In this document: positions 18,252 through 27,649 of the stretch, one piece after another
Layout of the letters: the number at the start of each line of letters is the position of its first letter
How positions within the stretch are numbered: position 1 is the stretch's first letter
Origin: Mariprofundus sp.
GTDB lineage: Bacteria; Pseudomonadota; Zetaproteobacteria; Mariprofundales; Mariprofundaceae
Assembly: GCA_021772775.1 (NCBI GenBank)
Contig: JAJFLH010000026.1
Coordinates: 1 to 64,000 of the forward strand
Direction of reading: 5' to 3'
DNA length: 64,000 bases
Translations under genes and position numbers: made by a program
Notes under the pieces: model-generated
What the model saw: only the letters and a program-made list of their open reading frames with translations
Database searches by the model: none
Told to the model about the DNA's origin: nothing

Positions 18252-18851
18252 ATGACAGATCAAGCAAATCAGTCGCGCCGTAACTTTCTTTACGTTGCAG
18301 CGGGTGGTTTAGGAGCTGTTGCTGCAGGTGCTACTGTTGTACCGTTTATAGGCAGTATGTTGCCAGCAGCGGATACTTTGGCGGCATCAAAAACGGAATT
18401 CAACGTATCAACTGTTGAAGCGGGGCAACTGGTAACAATTCAGTGGCAGGGTAAACCGGTTTTTGTCTTAAATCGCACAGCTGAGCTTCTAAAACAAGTC
18501 GATGGACATGACGATATCCTTAAAGATGCTGAATCAAAGGCTATTGATGAAGTACAGGCCGAATGGATGGATACACCGGAAAAACGCAAGTTCCGTTCTA
18601 TTAAACCGGAATATTTGATCGTTGTTGCGAGTTGTACACATCTGGGTTGTATTCCTCTGTTTAAACCAACGCCTGGTCGTAAAGACTGGGGTAACTCTGT
18701 TCCTGAAGATTGGTATGGTGGATGGCATTGTCCATGTCATGGTTCTCTGTACGATCTTTCTGCACGTGTTGCAAAGGGTTCACCTGCACCAACAAATCTT
18801 CATGTTATGAAATATGAATATAAATCCGACACTACTGTAGTGATCGGCTAA
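18252..18851 (+). CDS. petA: Cytochrome bc1 Rieske iron-sulphur subunit
   Basis: The Rieske subunit of the quinol:cytochrome c oxidoreductase. The 199-residue product starts with a Tat-type signal/anchor: SRRNFLYVAAGG followed by a long hydrophobic stretch. The [2Fe-2S] ligands are in CTHLGC (about residues 126-131) and CPCHGS (about 159-164). The spacer between them is typical, with GGWHCPCHGSLYDLSARVAK. A GAGGGGGG ribosome-binding site precedes the ATG. petB follows after 19 bases with its own strong ribosome-binding site. Confidence 0.96.
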   Translation: MTDQANQSRRNFLYVAAGGLGAVAAGATVVPFIGSMLPAADTLAASKTEFNVSTVEAGQLVTIQWQGKPVFVLNRTAELLKQVDGHDDILKDAESKAIDEVQAEWMDTPEKRKFRSIKPEYLIVVASCTHLGCIPLFKPTPGRKDWGNSVPEDWYGGWHCPCHGSLYDLSARVAKGSPAPTNLHVMKYEYKSDTTVVIG

Positions 18852-18870
18852 TCCAGGGGGAGGCAATAAA

Positions 18871-20088
18871 GTGATAGAAAAAATGATGAAAACACAACTG
18901 TTCGCCTGGGTTGACAGACGTACAGGTGCAGAGGCGATCATTAAGTCGCAGCTGACTGAATATCCGGCACCAAAGAACCTGAACTATATGTGGAACTTTG
19001 GTTCATTGGCTCTGCTGATGCTGGTACTACAAATTGTCACCGGTATTTTCCTGGTGATGTATTATAAACCATCAGCTGAAGCTACCTTTGGTGGTTTTAC
19101 TGTCGCCTTTGATTCAGTAGAGCGCATTATGCGAGATGTGAATTTTGGCTGGTTGATCCGTTACATGCATGCCGTTGGTGCATCCATGTTCTTCCTTGTG
19201 GTCTATTTGCATATGGGGCGTGGTTTTTACTACGGTTCATTCAAAGAGCCACGTGAGTTGTTGTGGATTATCGGTGTTGTGATTCTGCTGATTATGCAGG
19301 GTGCTGCATTCTTCGGTTATCTACTACCATGGGGGCAGATGTCTTTCTGGGGTGCAACCGTTATTACCAATCTGTTTGGCGCTATTCCGGTCTTGGGTGA
19401 GTATGTCACACAAATCCTGGTTGGTGGTTTTGCAATTGGTGATCCAACCTTGAATCGCTTCTTCTCACTGCATTATCTGTTCCCATTGTTGCTGGTAGCT
19501 ATTGTTGGCGGTCATGTACATGCTCTGCATGTTGTGCATTCCAATAATCCAGAGGGTATTGATCTGCATAAACCAGAACAGATGATTCCATTCCATCCGT
19601 ACTATACGATTAAAGATGCATTCGGCGTAGCGTTCTTCTTAACGATTTATGCTTACATCGTATTCTTTAATCCACAGTTCGCTGGTTACTTCATTGAAGT
19701 GGATAACTATGTACCTGCGAATAACCTCTCTACACCTGCTCATATTGCACCGGTGTGGTACTTAACACCTTGGTACACCATCTTACGTTCGTTTGAATCG
19801 AAACTGATTGGTGTATTAGCAATGGGTGGTTCTTTGGCTATCCTGTTCTTACTGCCATTCCTGTGCCGTTCAGCAGTACGTTCAGCTCGCTACCGTCCTG
19901 TCTACAGAATCATGGTGATCATGTTCTTCGTAGATGTTATTGTACTGGGTTATTGTGGTCATTCCGCACCAACACCAACGCTTAAAATAGTGGGTCAGCT
20001 CTCAACTGCTTACTACTTCCTGTTCTTCGCGGCTCTGCCATTCTTACCGAAGTTCGAGAAGACTAAGCCAGTGCCGGAGGGGATTTGA
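18871..20088 (+). CDS. petB: Cytochrome bc1 cytochrome b subunit
   Basis: The membrane core of complex III; it holds haems bL and bH and both quinone sites. The 405-residue product has eight or more membrane segments and the haem-ligand His pairs: RYMHAVGASMFFLVVYLHMG in the second helix and GGHVHALHVVH in the fourth. It also has GYLLPWGQMSFWGATVITNL and, near the Qo site, PAHIAPVWYLTPWY, which holds a PVWY variant of the usual PEWY. It starts at GTG 18871 after GGGGGAGG. petC starts two bases after its stop. Confidence 0.96.
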   Translation: MIEKMMKTQLFAWVDRRTGAEAIIKSQLTEYPAPKNLNYMWNFGSLALLMLVLQIVTGIFLVMYYKPSAEATFGGFTVAFDSVERIMRDVNFGWLIRYMHAVGASMFFLVVYLHMGRGFYYGSFKEPRELLWIIGVVILLIMQGAAFFGYLLPWGQMSFWGATVITNLFGAIPVLGEYVTQILVGGFAIGDPTLNRFFSLHYLFPLLLVAIVGGHVHALHVVHSNNPEGIDLHKPEQMIPFHPYYTIKDAFGVAFFLTIYAYIVFFNPQFAGYFIEVDNYVPANNLSTPAHIAPVWYLTPWYTILRSFESKLIGVLAMGGSLAILFLLPFLCRSAVRSARYRPVYRIMVIMFFVDVIVLGYCGHSAPTPTLKIVGQLSTAYYFLFFAALPFLPKFEKTKPVPEGI

Positions 20089-20089
20089 T

Positions 20090-20782
20090 ATGAAAACCAC
20101 TAACACATTGATGGCAATACTTGCCATAGCTGTGATGGGCTTTTCAACATCTGCAATGGCCAGTGGAGGCGGTGCTGCTCTCAAGCATGCTGAGATTGAC
20201 GTTACAAACCAGGAACAACTGCGTCGTGGTTTGACCGTATTTGTCGATGTTTGTATGGGCTGTCACTCAGCTAAATACATGACCTATCGTGGTTTGATGG
20301 CTTATCCTGAGCTTGCTCTGACACGTGAAGAAGTGGACGATCTGCGAGGCGATAAGTCTTTGATGAGCGGTATGATCTCTGATATGTCGCCTGAAGATGC
20401 AACTGAATCGTATGGTAAGTCTCCACCAGATCTGTCACTCATCGTGCCGGGTCGTCGTGGTGGCGCAGATTACATCTATTCACTTATGGTTGGCTTTGAG
20501 CATGATCCAGATGGCAAGATCCCAGATGGTAACTACAACCCTTTTTACCCTGGTGGTCGTATTGCTATGCCGGATCCACTGTCATGGCTTGATCATGATG
20601 CAGCAGATACTGCAGAGCTGGAGCAGCAGGCTCATGATGTTTCTGCATTTTTGGCATTCATCGGTGATCCCCATCAGAACGAACGTCGGGCTATCGGTTG
20701 CTGGGTAGTTGGATTCCTGGTCCTACTTACTCTGGTGCTGTGGCGCTTGAAAGTAGAAGTCTGGAAAGATGTAAAACATTGA
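20090..20782 (+). CDS. petC: Cytochrome bc1 cytochrome c1 subunit
   Basis: The membrane-anchored c-type cytochrome that passes electrons from the Rieske protein to soluble cytochrome c. The 230-residue product has a Sec signal peptide (cleavage near AMASG), the haem motif CMGCH in VCMGCHSAKYMTYRGLM, the conserved PPDLSLI segment, a Met ligand region around GGRIAMPDPLS, and one C-terminal membrane anchor (IGCWVVGFLVLLTLVLWRL). It is the last gene of petABC and is followed by a strong terminator. Confidence 0.95.
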   Translation: MKTTNTLMAILAIAVMGFSTSAMASGGGAALKHAEIDVTNQEQLRRGLTVFVDVCMGCHSAKYMTYRGLMAYPELALTREEVDDLRGDKSLMSGMISDMSPEDATESYGKSPPDLSLIVPGRRGGADYIYSLMVGFEHDPDGKIPDGNYNPFYPGGRIAMPDPLSWLDHDAADTAELEQQAHDVSAFLAFIGDPHQNERRAIGCWVVGFLVLLTLVLWRLKVEVWKDVKH

Positions 20783-20803
20783 TCTGATTGATCTCTGTCA
20801 TTT

Positions 20804-20835
20804 AAAAGGCTCGCCATATGGCGAGCCTTTTTTTG
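20804..20835 (+). terminator. Rho-independent terminator of petABC
   Basis: A perfect hairpin, AGGCTCGCC-ATAT-GGCGAGCCT, starts 20 bases after petC and is followed by seven or more T residues. An A run precedes it, so it may also work on the other strand. Confidence 0.93.
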
Positions 20836-20935
20836 TTAGAAGGAGATTAGTGTATTCGATTTGCCATTCAGAGGACGATCAATGTAGCTTTTCAGTTGTT
20901 GCGGGTTTTGAATTAAAGTATGGAGGATGTTTGGA

Positions 20936-22105
20936 ATGATGAAAATAGCTATTGCTGGAACTGGTTATGTTGGTTTATCGAACGCTATGTTGCTTGCGCA
21001 GCACAATGAAGTTGTGGCAGTTGATATTGATCATGAAAAGATCGAGATGCTTAACCTGAAGCAGTCTCCCATCGTAGATAATGAAATAGAAAGTTTCCTG
21101 ACGAAGAAGGAGCTTCATTTTCGTGCTACATTGAACAGACAGGATGCCTACGCGGATGCTGATTTCGTTATTATTGCAACGCCAACTGATTACGATCCTG
21201 AGACGAACTGTTTTAATACAAGCTCGGTTGAATCGGTCATACAGGATGTACTTGGTATTAATCCGGATGCAGTGGTGATTATCAAGTCCACAGTTCCTGT
21301 GGGTTATACGGCGAAGGCCAGAATCCGTTTTAATTGCGAAAACCTGATATTTTCGCCCGAATTCTTGCGTGAGGGGAAAGCGCTTTACGATAATTTGCAC
21401 CCTTCTCGCATTGTTGTAGGAGAGCGTTCTGAACGGGCAGAATGTTTTGCAGGATTGCTCCAACAGGGGGCTATTGAGCAGGATGTGGCTATCTTGTTCA
21501 CAGACTCTACCGAGGCTGAGGCGATCAAGTTGTTCTCCAATACATATCTGGCGATGCGTGTTGCATATTTCAATGAGCTGGATAGTTATGCTGCTTCGCA
21601 TGGTTTGGACTCCAGACAGATTATTGAGGGTGTCTCTCTCGATAGTCGCATTGGAGACCACTACAACAACCCTTCGTTTGGTTACGGTGGTTATTGTCTG
21701 CCCAAGGATACCAAGCAGCTATTAGCCAATTATCAGGATGTGCCGCAGAATCTTATCAATGCCATTGTTGAAGCAAATACCACGCGCAAGGACTTTATAG
21801 CTGACAGTATTCTTAAGCGTAAACCTAAAATTGTCGGTATTTACCGCCTTATAATGAAGAGCGGATCGGACAATTTCCGTGCCTCCAGTATTCAGGGCAT
21901 CATGAAACGCATCAAAGCCAAGGGCGTTGAGGTGGTTATTTATGAACCGACGCTTCAAGAGGATAGTTTTTTCCATTCACGTCTCATTGATGACCTGAAT
22001 GAGTTCAAACTACAGGCTGATGTGATTGTTGCGAATCGCATGTCAGAGAGCCTCAGAGACGTTGCACCTAAGGTTTATACTCGAGATCTGTTTGGTAGTG
22101 ATTAG
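20936..22105 (+). CDS. ugd: UDP-glucose 6-dehydrogenase
   Basis: Ugd oxidises UDP-glucose twice to UDP-glucuronate with NAD+, a precursor for exopolysaccharide and LPS sugars. The product (389 residues from 20936) has an N-terminal Rossmann fold ([19 protein letters not shown]), [29 protein letters not shown], and the catalytic-Cys motif [14 protein letters not shown]. Length is close to E. coli Ugd (388). ATGs at 20927, 20936 and 20939 are in frame; GGAGG at 20922-20926 fits the 20936 or 20939 start. The gene stands alone after a terminator, with no glycosyltransferase cluster beside it. Confidence 0.93.
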   Translation: MMKIAIAGTGYVGLSNAMLLAQHNEVVAVDIDHEKIEMLNLKQSPIVDNEIESFLTKKELHFRATLNRQDAYADADFVIIATPTDYDPETNCFNTSSVESVIQDVLGINPDAVVIIKSTVPVGYTAKARIRFNCENLIFSPEFLREGKALYDNLHPSRIVVGERSERAECFAGLLQQGAIEQDVAILFTDSTEAEAIKLFSNTYLAMRVAYFNELDSYAASHGLDSRQIIEGVSLDSRIGDHYNNPSFGYGGYCLPKDTKQLLANYQDVPQNLINAIVEANTTRKDFIADSILKRKPKIVGIYRLIMKSGSDNFRASSIQGIMKRIKAKGVEVVIYEPTLQEDSFFHSRLIDDLNEFKLQADVIVANRMSESLRDVAPKVYTRDLFGSD

Positions 22106-22165
22106 TAACAAGCCGAAAGCATGGGCGGTGAATGACCGACAGCATCGTACTCGGCGTAGTAAGTG

Positions 22166-22792
22166 ATGCGTAGCGAGACGATAGCACTCTATTATATTCA
22201 TGATCCTATGTGCAGCTGGTGTTGGGCTTTTCGGCCGGTTTGGAGAGTGTTGGAACAGCAACTGTCGACATCTATAGATGTGAAATATCTTTTGGGCGGA
22301 TTGGCTCCGGATAGCGCTACAGCGATGCCTGCTTCCATGCAGCAGGAGATTCAAAAGCATTGGCGAGTGATTCAAAGGCGAGTGCCGGGCACGATGTTCA
22401 ATTTTGAGTTCTGGACGCAGTGTCAGCCCCGGCGATCCACTTATCCTGCTTGTCGTGCGGTGATTGCAGCTCGCCAACAAGGGCCGCAATACGAAGATGC
22501 TATGATTCTCGCCATACAAAATGCCTATTATCTCGAAGCACGCAATCCCTCTGATGATGAGACTCTGATTGAGCTGGCTACACAGCTGAATTTAGACGTC
22601 GATCAGTTTTCCATAACGCTGAACGACGCTACTACACAGGGGCAGTTGTTACAGAATATCAGAGAGAGCCAGCAGATCGGTGCTTATGGCTTCCCAAGTT
22701 TGGTCTTACAAAAGGAGGGGATGAATAAAGCCATTACTGTGGATTATAATGATGCAGGAAACATGTTGAAAAATATTAAAGGTCTGTGCTGA
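22166..22792 (+). CDS. DsbA-family thioredoxin-fold protein
   Basis: A 208-residue thioredoxin-fold protein with a helical insert, of the DsbA/FrnE-like group. The N-terminal HDPMCSWCWAF carries the redox pair Cys-Ser-Trp-Cys, and the cis-proline loop is GAYGFPSLVL near residue 180. There is no signal peptide, so unlike true DsbA it should act in the cytosol. Relatives are annotated as protein-disulphide isomerase or 2-hydroxychromene-2-carboxylate isomerase-like. The ATG at 22166 is preferred to the GTG just before it. It is 60 bases downstream of ugd on the same strand, without obvious functional link. Confidence 0.8.
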   Translation: MRSETIALYYIHDPMCSWCWAFRPVWRVLEQQLSTSIDVKYLLGGLAPDSATAMPASMQQEIQKHWRVIQRRVPGTMFNFEFWTQCQPRRSTYPACRAVIAARQQGPQYEDAMILAIQNAYYLEARNPSDDETLIELATQLNLDVDQFSITLNDATTQGQLLQNIRESQQIGAYGFPSLVLQKEGMNKAITVDYNDAGNMLKNIKGLC

Positions 22793-23019
22793 TTGCTGTC
22801 CGTGATTACTAGCTCATCGTATTAAAATATCCTTATTTTTTAGCTGTTCCAGATACGTTATCCTCGAATGTTTATGTCGGGGATCCAATTTCAATCTATG
22901 GATTTCCCCCGCTGTGGGCTCTCTCTGCCCAAGGCATTCACCTTGTCCGATGAAAACTTCTGAAATGACAATTTATTAAAGACGTAGTCAAATCATGATC
23001 TAGTTTAAAGCGATTGACC

Positions 23020-23034
23020 CTGTGGTAATCACAG
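23020..23034. promoter_or_regulatory. Small palindrome upstream of the CinA-like gene
   Basis: CTGTG-GTAAT-CACAG is a perfect 5-base inverted repeat 43 bases before the CinA-like start. It resembles a CRP/FNR-class half-site pair but with a spacer one base short. The 284-base gap it lies in (22793-23076) holds no reading frame worth calling. It could be a regulator site or chance. Confidence 0.25.
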
Positions 23035-23076
23035 ACAGCACTTGACTCATCCTGCATCTGGGCAGAATCTGCGAGT

Positions 23077-23796
23077 ATGAAACATCACACTGCGGCGATG
23101 CTGGTTATTGGTAATGAAGTGCTCTCAGGACGTACGCGAGAAGCTAATGCTTATTTGTCGGCTCAGGAGCTCTTTGATCGCGGCTGTAAACTGGCTGAAA
23201 TTGCCATTGTACCTGATGTAGAAGAAGCCATCGTTTCCACCTTGAATCGTTTAAGGTCACAGTATGATGCGGTTATTACATCCGGTGGTATCGGGCCAAC
23301 GCATGATGATATCACCATGGATTCGATTGCAGCGGCGTTTGAGGTGGGTTTGATTGAACACCGTTTTATTGTGCAGGCGATGACCGAATATTTTGGCAAT
23401 GATGGCATGAATGAAGGACGCAGACGCATGACGCGTGTGCCAGAAGGTGCTTCGCTGATTCGTTGTGATAAAACCATCGCTCCGGGTGCTCGCATTGGAA
23501 ATGTTTATATTCTGGCTGGAGTACCGGATATTTTTGCATCACAGCTGACATCTATCCTGGACGATTTTGGTGATATCCCATTTCAGCGTCTAGAGATTGA
23601 TGTGGCTCTGCCTGAAAGCCTCTTCGCTAGGTATTTGAGCATCATTCAAGAACAATTTGATGATGTTGAGGTCGGTTCATATCCCGGTCGCTGTGGCCCT
23701 GATCCATGTGGAAAAATCTGTTTAAGCAGCCAAAACCCGGATCGTTTAACTCAAGCCAAAGAGAGCGTTGACGCGATGTTGCTCACCTTAAAGTAA
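23077..23796 (+). CDS. CinA-type molybdopterin-binding domain protein
   Basis: A 239-residue protein equal to the N-terminal (MoCF-biosynthesis-like) domain of CinA: AAMLVIGNEVLSGRTREANA, VPDVEEAIVSTL, DAVITSGGIGPTHDDITMD and PGARIGNVYILAGVP are diagnostic. The C-terminal nicotinamide-nucleotide amidase domain of full CinA (about 415 residues) is absent, and the reading frame ends cleanly, so it belongs to the short group. Short forms act on pyridine or flavin nucleotide by-products, or are uncharacterised. It stands alone with about 280 and 480 bases of non-coding DNA on its sides. Confidence 0.85.
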   Translation: MKHHTAAMLVIGNEVLSGRTREANAYLSAQELFDRGCKLAEIAIVPDVEEAIVSTLNRLRSQYDAVITSGGIGPTHDDITMDSIAAAFEVGLIEHRFIVQAMTEYFGNDGMNEGRRRMTRVPEGASLIRCDKTIAPGARIGNVYILAGVPDIFASQLTSILDDFGDIPFQRLEIDVALPESLFARYLSIIQEQFDDVEVGSYPGRCGPDPCGKICLSSQNPDRLTQAKESVDAMLLTLK

Positions 23797-24278
23797 GTTC
23801 TGCATTTTTTGTTAATAGCCTGCTTGGCTGAACTGAAAGCAGTAAGTTTCTATATACGTGATTGAAGGCTTGTTCTTTCTTTAACTCGATCTATCAATAG
23901 CTCTCACTGTGTGGGCTAGCTAAAGCTACTCCACAAATGTACAGGATAGTACACGACACGCCTAAGTGGCCTGAAAGGGTGGCGTACACAGATGTACTGC
24001 ATGAAACGGCTCATGCCTTTTTGCGGCAAGTAAACTAGGAATGAAGCTGCCTATACGAATAACGCGTGAACAGATCACAAACCGTGGTGGCATGGCTGCG
24101 CTGTGCCTATGAATGATGTGAACCGGACGAAAGCGGTTATTCGATGTTTATAGGGTGTTAAGTTTATATGATTGCTGCCGATAGTTCTATTCATGCTGTC
24201 GCCATTAAAGCTGTTTCATCTATTTAGAACACTAGCATTTACTCCGGCACCAAGCCTGAGGGCTTGGTGGTGAACTGA
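23797..24278. other. 482-base non-coding region with several potential hairpins
   Basis: No convincing reading frame lies here. Several inverted repeats suggest a structured RNA or remnant: TAGCT-AA-AGCTA enclosed by TGTGG/CCACA (around 23910-23936), ACGCC/GGCGT (around 23959-23984), GCATGA-AACGGC-TCATGC (around 23999-24016) and AACCG/CGGTT (around 24120-24140). Short strings such as ATAGGGTGTTAAGT and GAATGATGTGAACC resemble pieces I associate with group II intron RNA, but the order is not that of an intact intron and no maturase or domain V was seen. A promoter for the signalling operon should also lie here; I could not place it firmly. Confidence 0.35.
24248..24269 (+). promoter_or_regulatory. 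Perfect hairpin just before the first sensor kinase gene
   Basis: CACCAAGCC-TGAG-GGCTTGGTG is a perfect 9-base stem with a 4-base loop. It ends nine bases before the ATG at 24279 and has no T run, so it is not a normal terminator. In the mRNA it would lie where the ribosome binds and could limit translation of the operon's first gene; this is inferred. Confidence 0.45.
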
Positions 24279-26615
24279 ATGCCGAAAATGCTAGGGCAGA
24301 GAATTATTCTTCTGATTATTATGATGGTTGTAATTGTGACTGCAGTTCTAGGCACTTCGATGAATATTCTTTATCAGACGGCAATTGAGCAGCAACGCCA
24401 ACGTTTGGTGGAAACAGTAAAAAGTCAGGCAGCACTGATGGAAGCAGTGGCCCGTTTTGATGCTGAACATAGTCAAAATGATGTGGTTGGTGGTTCGATC
24501 GCAGCCACAATGGGACAGATTTTTGAAGCATTCAAGAGCATTCCCAGTGAAAGCCAGACCTTTGAGTTTGTACTTGCCAGAAAGCTAGGTAAGCAGATTG
24601 AGTTTTTAGCAACCCGGAGGGCGATGGGGCTATCGCCCAGTTTTAGGGTGCCTATTGTATCCCCGCTGGCCGAGCCTATGCGCAAGGCGTTGGCTGGTGA
24701 GTCAGGCGTAATCATTGCACAGGACTATCAGGGCAATGAGGTGCTGGCTGCATTCGAGCATGTGCCGGTACTGAATCTCGGTATCGTGGCCAAATTGGAT
24801 CTGTGGGAGATTCGTGAGCCGTTCGTTAGATCCATCTATATTTCAATATTGGCAACGCTGCTCTTTACTGCATTGGGGGCATGGTTATTTCACTTTATAG
24901 GTTCTCCTCTTGTTCGCAGTCTGGCGGCGAGTGAGTCACGTCATAGGTCGCTTGCTGAAGAGTTGAAAGAGTCGAATTTGAACCTAGAACAGCAGGTGAA
25001 CGAGCGCACCCATAACCTCCAAGAGGAGCAGGAGCGCTCCCAATTGTTATTGGAGTCTGTCAGTGAGGGTATTTACGGACTGGATATGGATGGCAAGACT
25101 ATTTTTGTCAATCCGGCAGCAGCGGTAATGCTGGGTTATGCCACTGAAGAGATGATTGGCAAATCAATGCACGCACTGGTCCATCACAGCTATCCTGATG
25201 GCTCTCCATATCCAGTGGAAAAATGTCCAATGTATGCCGCTTTCTCTGATGGTGATATCTACAATATTGATGATGAAGTATTGTGGCGCAAGGATGGAAG
25301 TAATTTTCCAGTCCGTTATTCGAGCACACCTATGAAAAAGGGTGATGAAGTGATTGGTGCTGTGATCACCTTCAGTGATATTTCCCTAGAGAGGGAGGTT
25401 AGAAATGCTCTGGAGAAGGAGCATCGTTTTAATCAGCGTCTGGTTCACACTATCCCATCTATTCTGATCAGTACTGATATCAATCGGAATATCACCCTCT
25501 GGAACAGTGCTGCGGAGCAGGTTTTCGGTATCCCTTCTTCAGCCGTGATCGGCAAACATGTTATGGATAGTGGCGTTGAGTGTGACTGGAGGAAAGTGGC
25601 AAAAGCAGTAGTTGAATGTCGTCATAAAGGTTACGCCACGCTCGATCATTTTAGCTTTGCCCGTCTGGATGGCCACGATGGTTTTCTTGATCTCAGTTTT
25701 ACGCCAATCATCGAGGATGAGGCCATGGCAGGCTATATGCTGTTGGGTTCAGATATTACTGTTCGTATCCAATTGCAGAACCAGTTACAGCTGTCGCAGA
25801 AGATGGAGGCTGTGGGTGAACTGGCAGCCGGTATTGCACATGAGATCAATACACCGCTGCAATATGTAGGAGATAATCTGCGTTTTCTTAAAGAATCTTT
25901 TTCGGAGATGCAGATGCTTTGTGAACATTATCATCGTCTGAAACATCATTGTGCGGATGCAGATATTGCAGGAGAGATTGTTGAAGCATTGAACCGGGCT
26001 GATGAAGAGGCCGATATGGAGTTTATTATGGAAGAAATTCCGGCCTCACTTGCGCAGAGCCTTGATGGTATTGAGAAGGCCAGCAGGATCGTCAGTGCTA
26101 TGAAGGAGTTTTCGCATCCAGGCCAAAGAGAGAAGAGCTTGACCGATCTCAATCGCATGTTGGAAAACACGGCTACAGTATGCCGCAATGAGTGGAAATA
26201 TGTTGCCGACCTGAATACCGATCTGGATGAAGATATGCCGCTGGTTCGTTGTCTGCCTGAGATCAATCAGGTATTTCTTAACATGATCATCAATGGGGCT
26301 CATGCCATTGCAGAAAAAATCGGTGAGAAAACAGCTGAAAAGGGAATCATCACGCTGCGAACATCATACACGGACAGATTTGCTCAGGTTGATATCAGTG
26401 ATACTGGTTCAGGCATTCCTGAGGCACTGAGACAAAAGGTTTTTGAACCATTTTTTACCACCAAAACGATTGGCAAGGGGACAGGCCAGGGGCTGGCGAT
26501 ATCGCATAATATTATTGTTGATCAACATGACGGCACACTGGACGTTCTCAGTGAAGAGGGTGAGGGAAGCACATTTACTATCCGTATTCCCATTGATTCA
26601 GGCCAATCGGCGTGA
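24279..26615 (+). CDS. Membrane sensor histidine kinase with two PAS domains
   Basis: First gene of module A, 778 residues. One membrane segment at about 6-28, a periplasmic domain (about 30-185) with little similarity I can name, a second membrane segment near 187-208, a coiled coil ending at about 255, PAS 1 (about 258-368; [20 protein letters not shown]), PAS 2 (about 385-495; [20 protein letters not shown]), then the kinase. The phospho-acceptor His is about residue 521 in [20 protein letters not shown]. The ATPase domain has [22 protein letters not shown] and [14 protein letters not shown]. There is no receiver domain. It overlaps the downstream peroxidase gene by four bases. Its kinase part is very similar to the kinase at 27642. 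Confidence 0.9.
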   Translation: MPKMLGQRIILLIIMMVVIVTAVLGTSMNILYQTAIEQQRQRLVETVKSQAALMEAVARFDAEHSQNDVVGGSIAATMGQIFEAFKSIPSESQTFEFVLARKLGKQIEFLATRRAMGLSPSFRVPIVSPLAEPMRKALAGESGVIIAQDYQGNEVLAAFEHVPVLNLGIVAKLDLWEIREPFVRSIYISILATLLFTALGAWLFHFIGSPLVRSLAASESRHRSLAEELKESNLNLEQQVNERTHNLQEEQERSQLLLESVSEGIYGLDMDGKTIFVNPAAAVMLGYATEEMIGKSMHALVHHSYPDGSPYPVEKCPMYAAFSDGDIYNIDDEVLWRKDGSNFPVRYSSTPMKKGDEVIGAVITFSDISLEREVRNALEKEHRFNQRLVHTIPSILISTDINRNITLWNSAAEQVFGIPSSAVIGKHVMDSGVECDWRKVAKAVVECRHKGYATLDHFSFARLDGHDGFLDLSFTPIIEDEAMAGYMLLGSDITVRIQLQNQLQLSQKMEAVGELAAGIAHEINTPLQYVGDNLRFLKESFSEMQMLCEHYHRLKHHCADADIAGEIVEALNRADEEADMEFIMEEIPASLAQSLDGIEKASRIVSAMKEFSHPGQREKSLTDLNRMLENTATVCRNEWKYVADLNTDLDEDMPLVRCLPEINQVFLNMIINGAHAIAEKIGEKTAEKGIITLRTSYTDRFAQVDISDTGSGIPEALRQKVFEPFFTTKTIGKGTGQGLAISHNIIVDQHDGTLDVLSEEGEGSTFTIRIPIDSGQSA

Positions 26616-27649
26616 AATTGAATGGAATGCTGGCGAGGGCAAAGATGTTATATTTAGTCAGAGAGTATTGGGCTGTTCTGATCATGATGTTTGCTTTTTT
26701 TTATGCTCCCCAGCAGATATTGGCAACCGAATTAGATTCAGATGTTGCAAAGGTTCGCTCCGAGTTTATTCAACCGATAACGTTTCCCACAGATTTAGAT
26801 CTGAGAAAAGTTGAACTTGGTCATAAGCTGTTCCATGACGTTCGCCTATCCTCTGATCAAACTATTAGCTGTGCCAGTTGCCATGATCTGAATAGCGGTG
26901 GGGTAGATGGTATTCCCAAGTCTTTTGGTGTGGGAGGAGTTGAAGGAGATGCCAATTCACCTACCGTATTCAATTCGGGCTTGAACTATTCGCAATTCTG
27001 GGATGGCAGAGCCGCGACTTTGGAAGAGCAGGTAAATGGCCCGATCAATAACCCCAAGGAGATGGCCAGCAGTTGGCCACAGGTGATCAGTCGCCTCAAG
27101 CCAGTGCCTGACTATATCAGTAAATTTAAAGCGCTTTATGATGATGGCATCACTGCTGCCAACGTGCGCGACGCCATCGCAACATTTGAGCGCTCGCTCA
27201 ACACTGTTAATGCTCCATTCGATCAGTTTTTGCGTGGTGATAATGGTGCGATCAGTGAAGAAGAGGCTAAGGGTTACGATCTGTTTAAGTCATACGGTTG
27301 TGTCGCTTGCCATCAGGGCCAGAGCGTTGGTGGTAACATGTTTCAGAAGTTCGGCGTGATGGGAAACTACTTCTCTGATCGCGGTGCCATGAACAGAGCT
27401 GACCTTGGCCGCTTCAATGTGAGCGGGGATGAACTGGATCGACATGTCTTTAAAGTTCCCAGTCTCAGGCTTGCGGTACTCACTGCGCCCTATTTTCATG
27501 ATGGTAGTGCCAAAACATTACATGATGCAATTGATGTGATGGCCAAATATCAGTTGGGGCGGCATATCTCAGATGAAGATGTGAAGTTGATCATCAAGTT
27601 TTTGCATACGCTTGTCGGCAATTATCAGGGAAAGCGCTTGGGTGAATAG
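26612..27649 (+). CDS. Di-haem cytochrome c peroxidase (CCP/MauG family), copy A
   Basis: Bacterial CCPs reduce H2O2 to water in the periplasm with electrons from cytochrome c or quinol pathways. The 345-residue product has a signal/anchor segment at about 20-39 and two haem motifs, CASCH (87-91) and CVACH (230-234). The family markers [52 protein letters not shown] and APYFHDGSAKTL are all present. It starts at a GTG inside the stop codon of the upstream kinase and overlaps the next kinase gene by eight bases, so synthesis is coupled to two sensors. The gene is embedded in a signalling operon, not an oxidative-stress or respiratory operon. Confidence 0.93.
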   Translation: MKLNGMLARAKMLYLVREYWAVLIMMFAFFYAPQQILATELDSDVAKVRSEFIQPITFPTDLDLRKVELGHKLFHDVRLSSDQTISCASCHDLNSGGVDGIPKSFGVGGVEGDANSPTVFNSGLNYSQFWDGRAATLEEQVNGPINNPKEMASSWPQVISRLKPVPDYISKFKALYDDGITAANVRDAIATFERSLNTVNAPFDQFLRGDNGAISEEEAKGYDLFKSYGCVACHQGQSVGGNMFQKFGVMGNYFSDRGAMNRADLGRFNVSGDELDRHVFKVPSLRLAVLTAPYFHDGSAKTLHDAIDVMAKYQLGRHISDEDVKLIIKFLHTLVGNYQGKRLGE

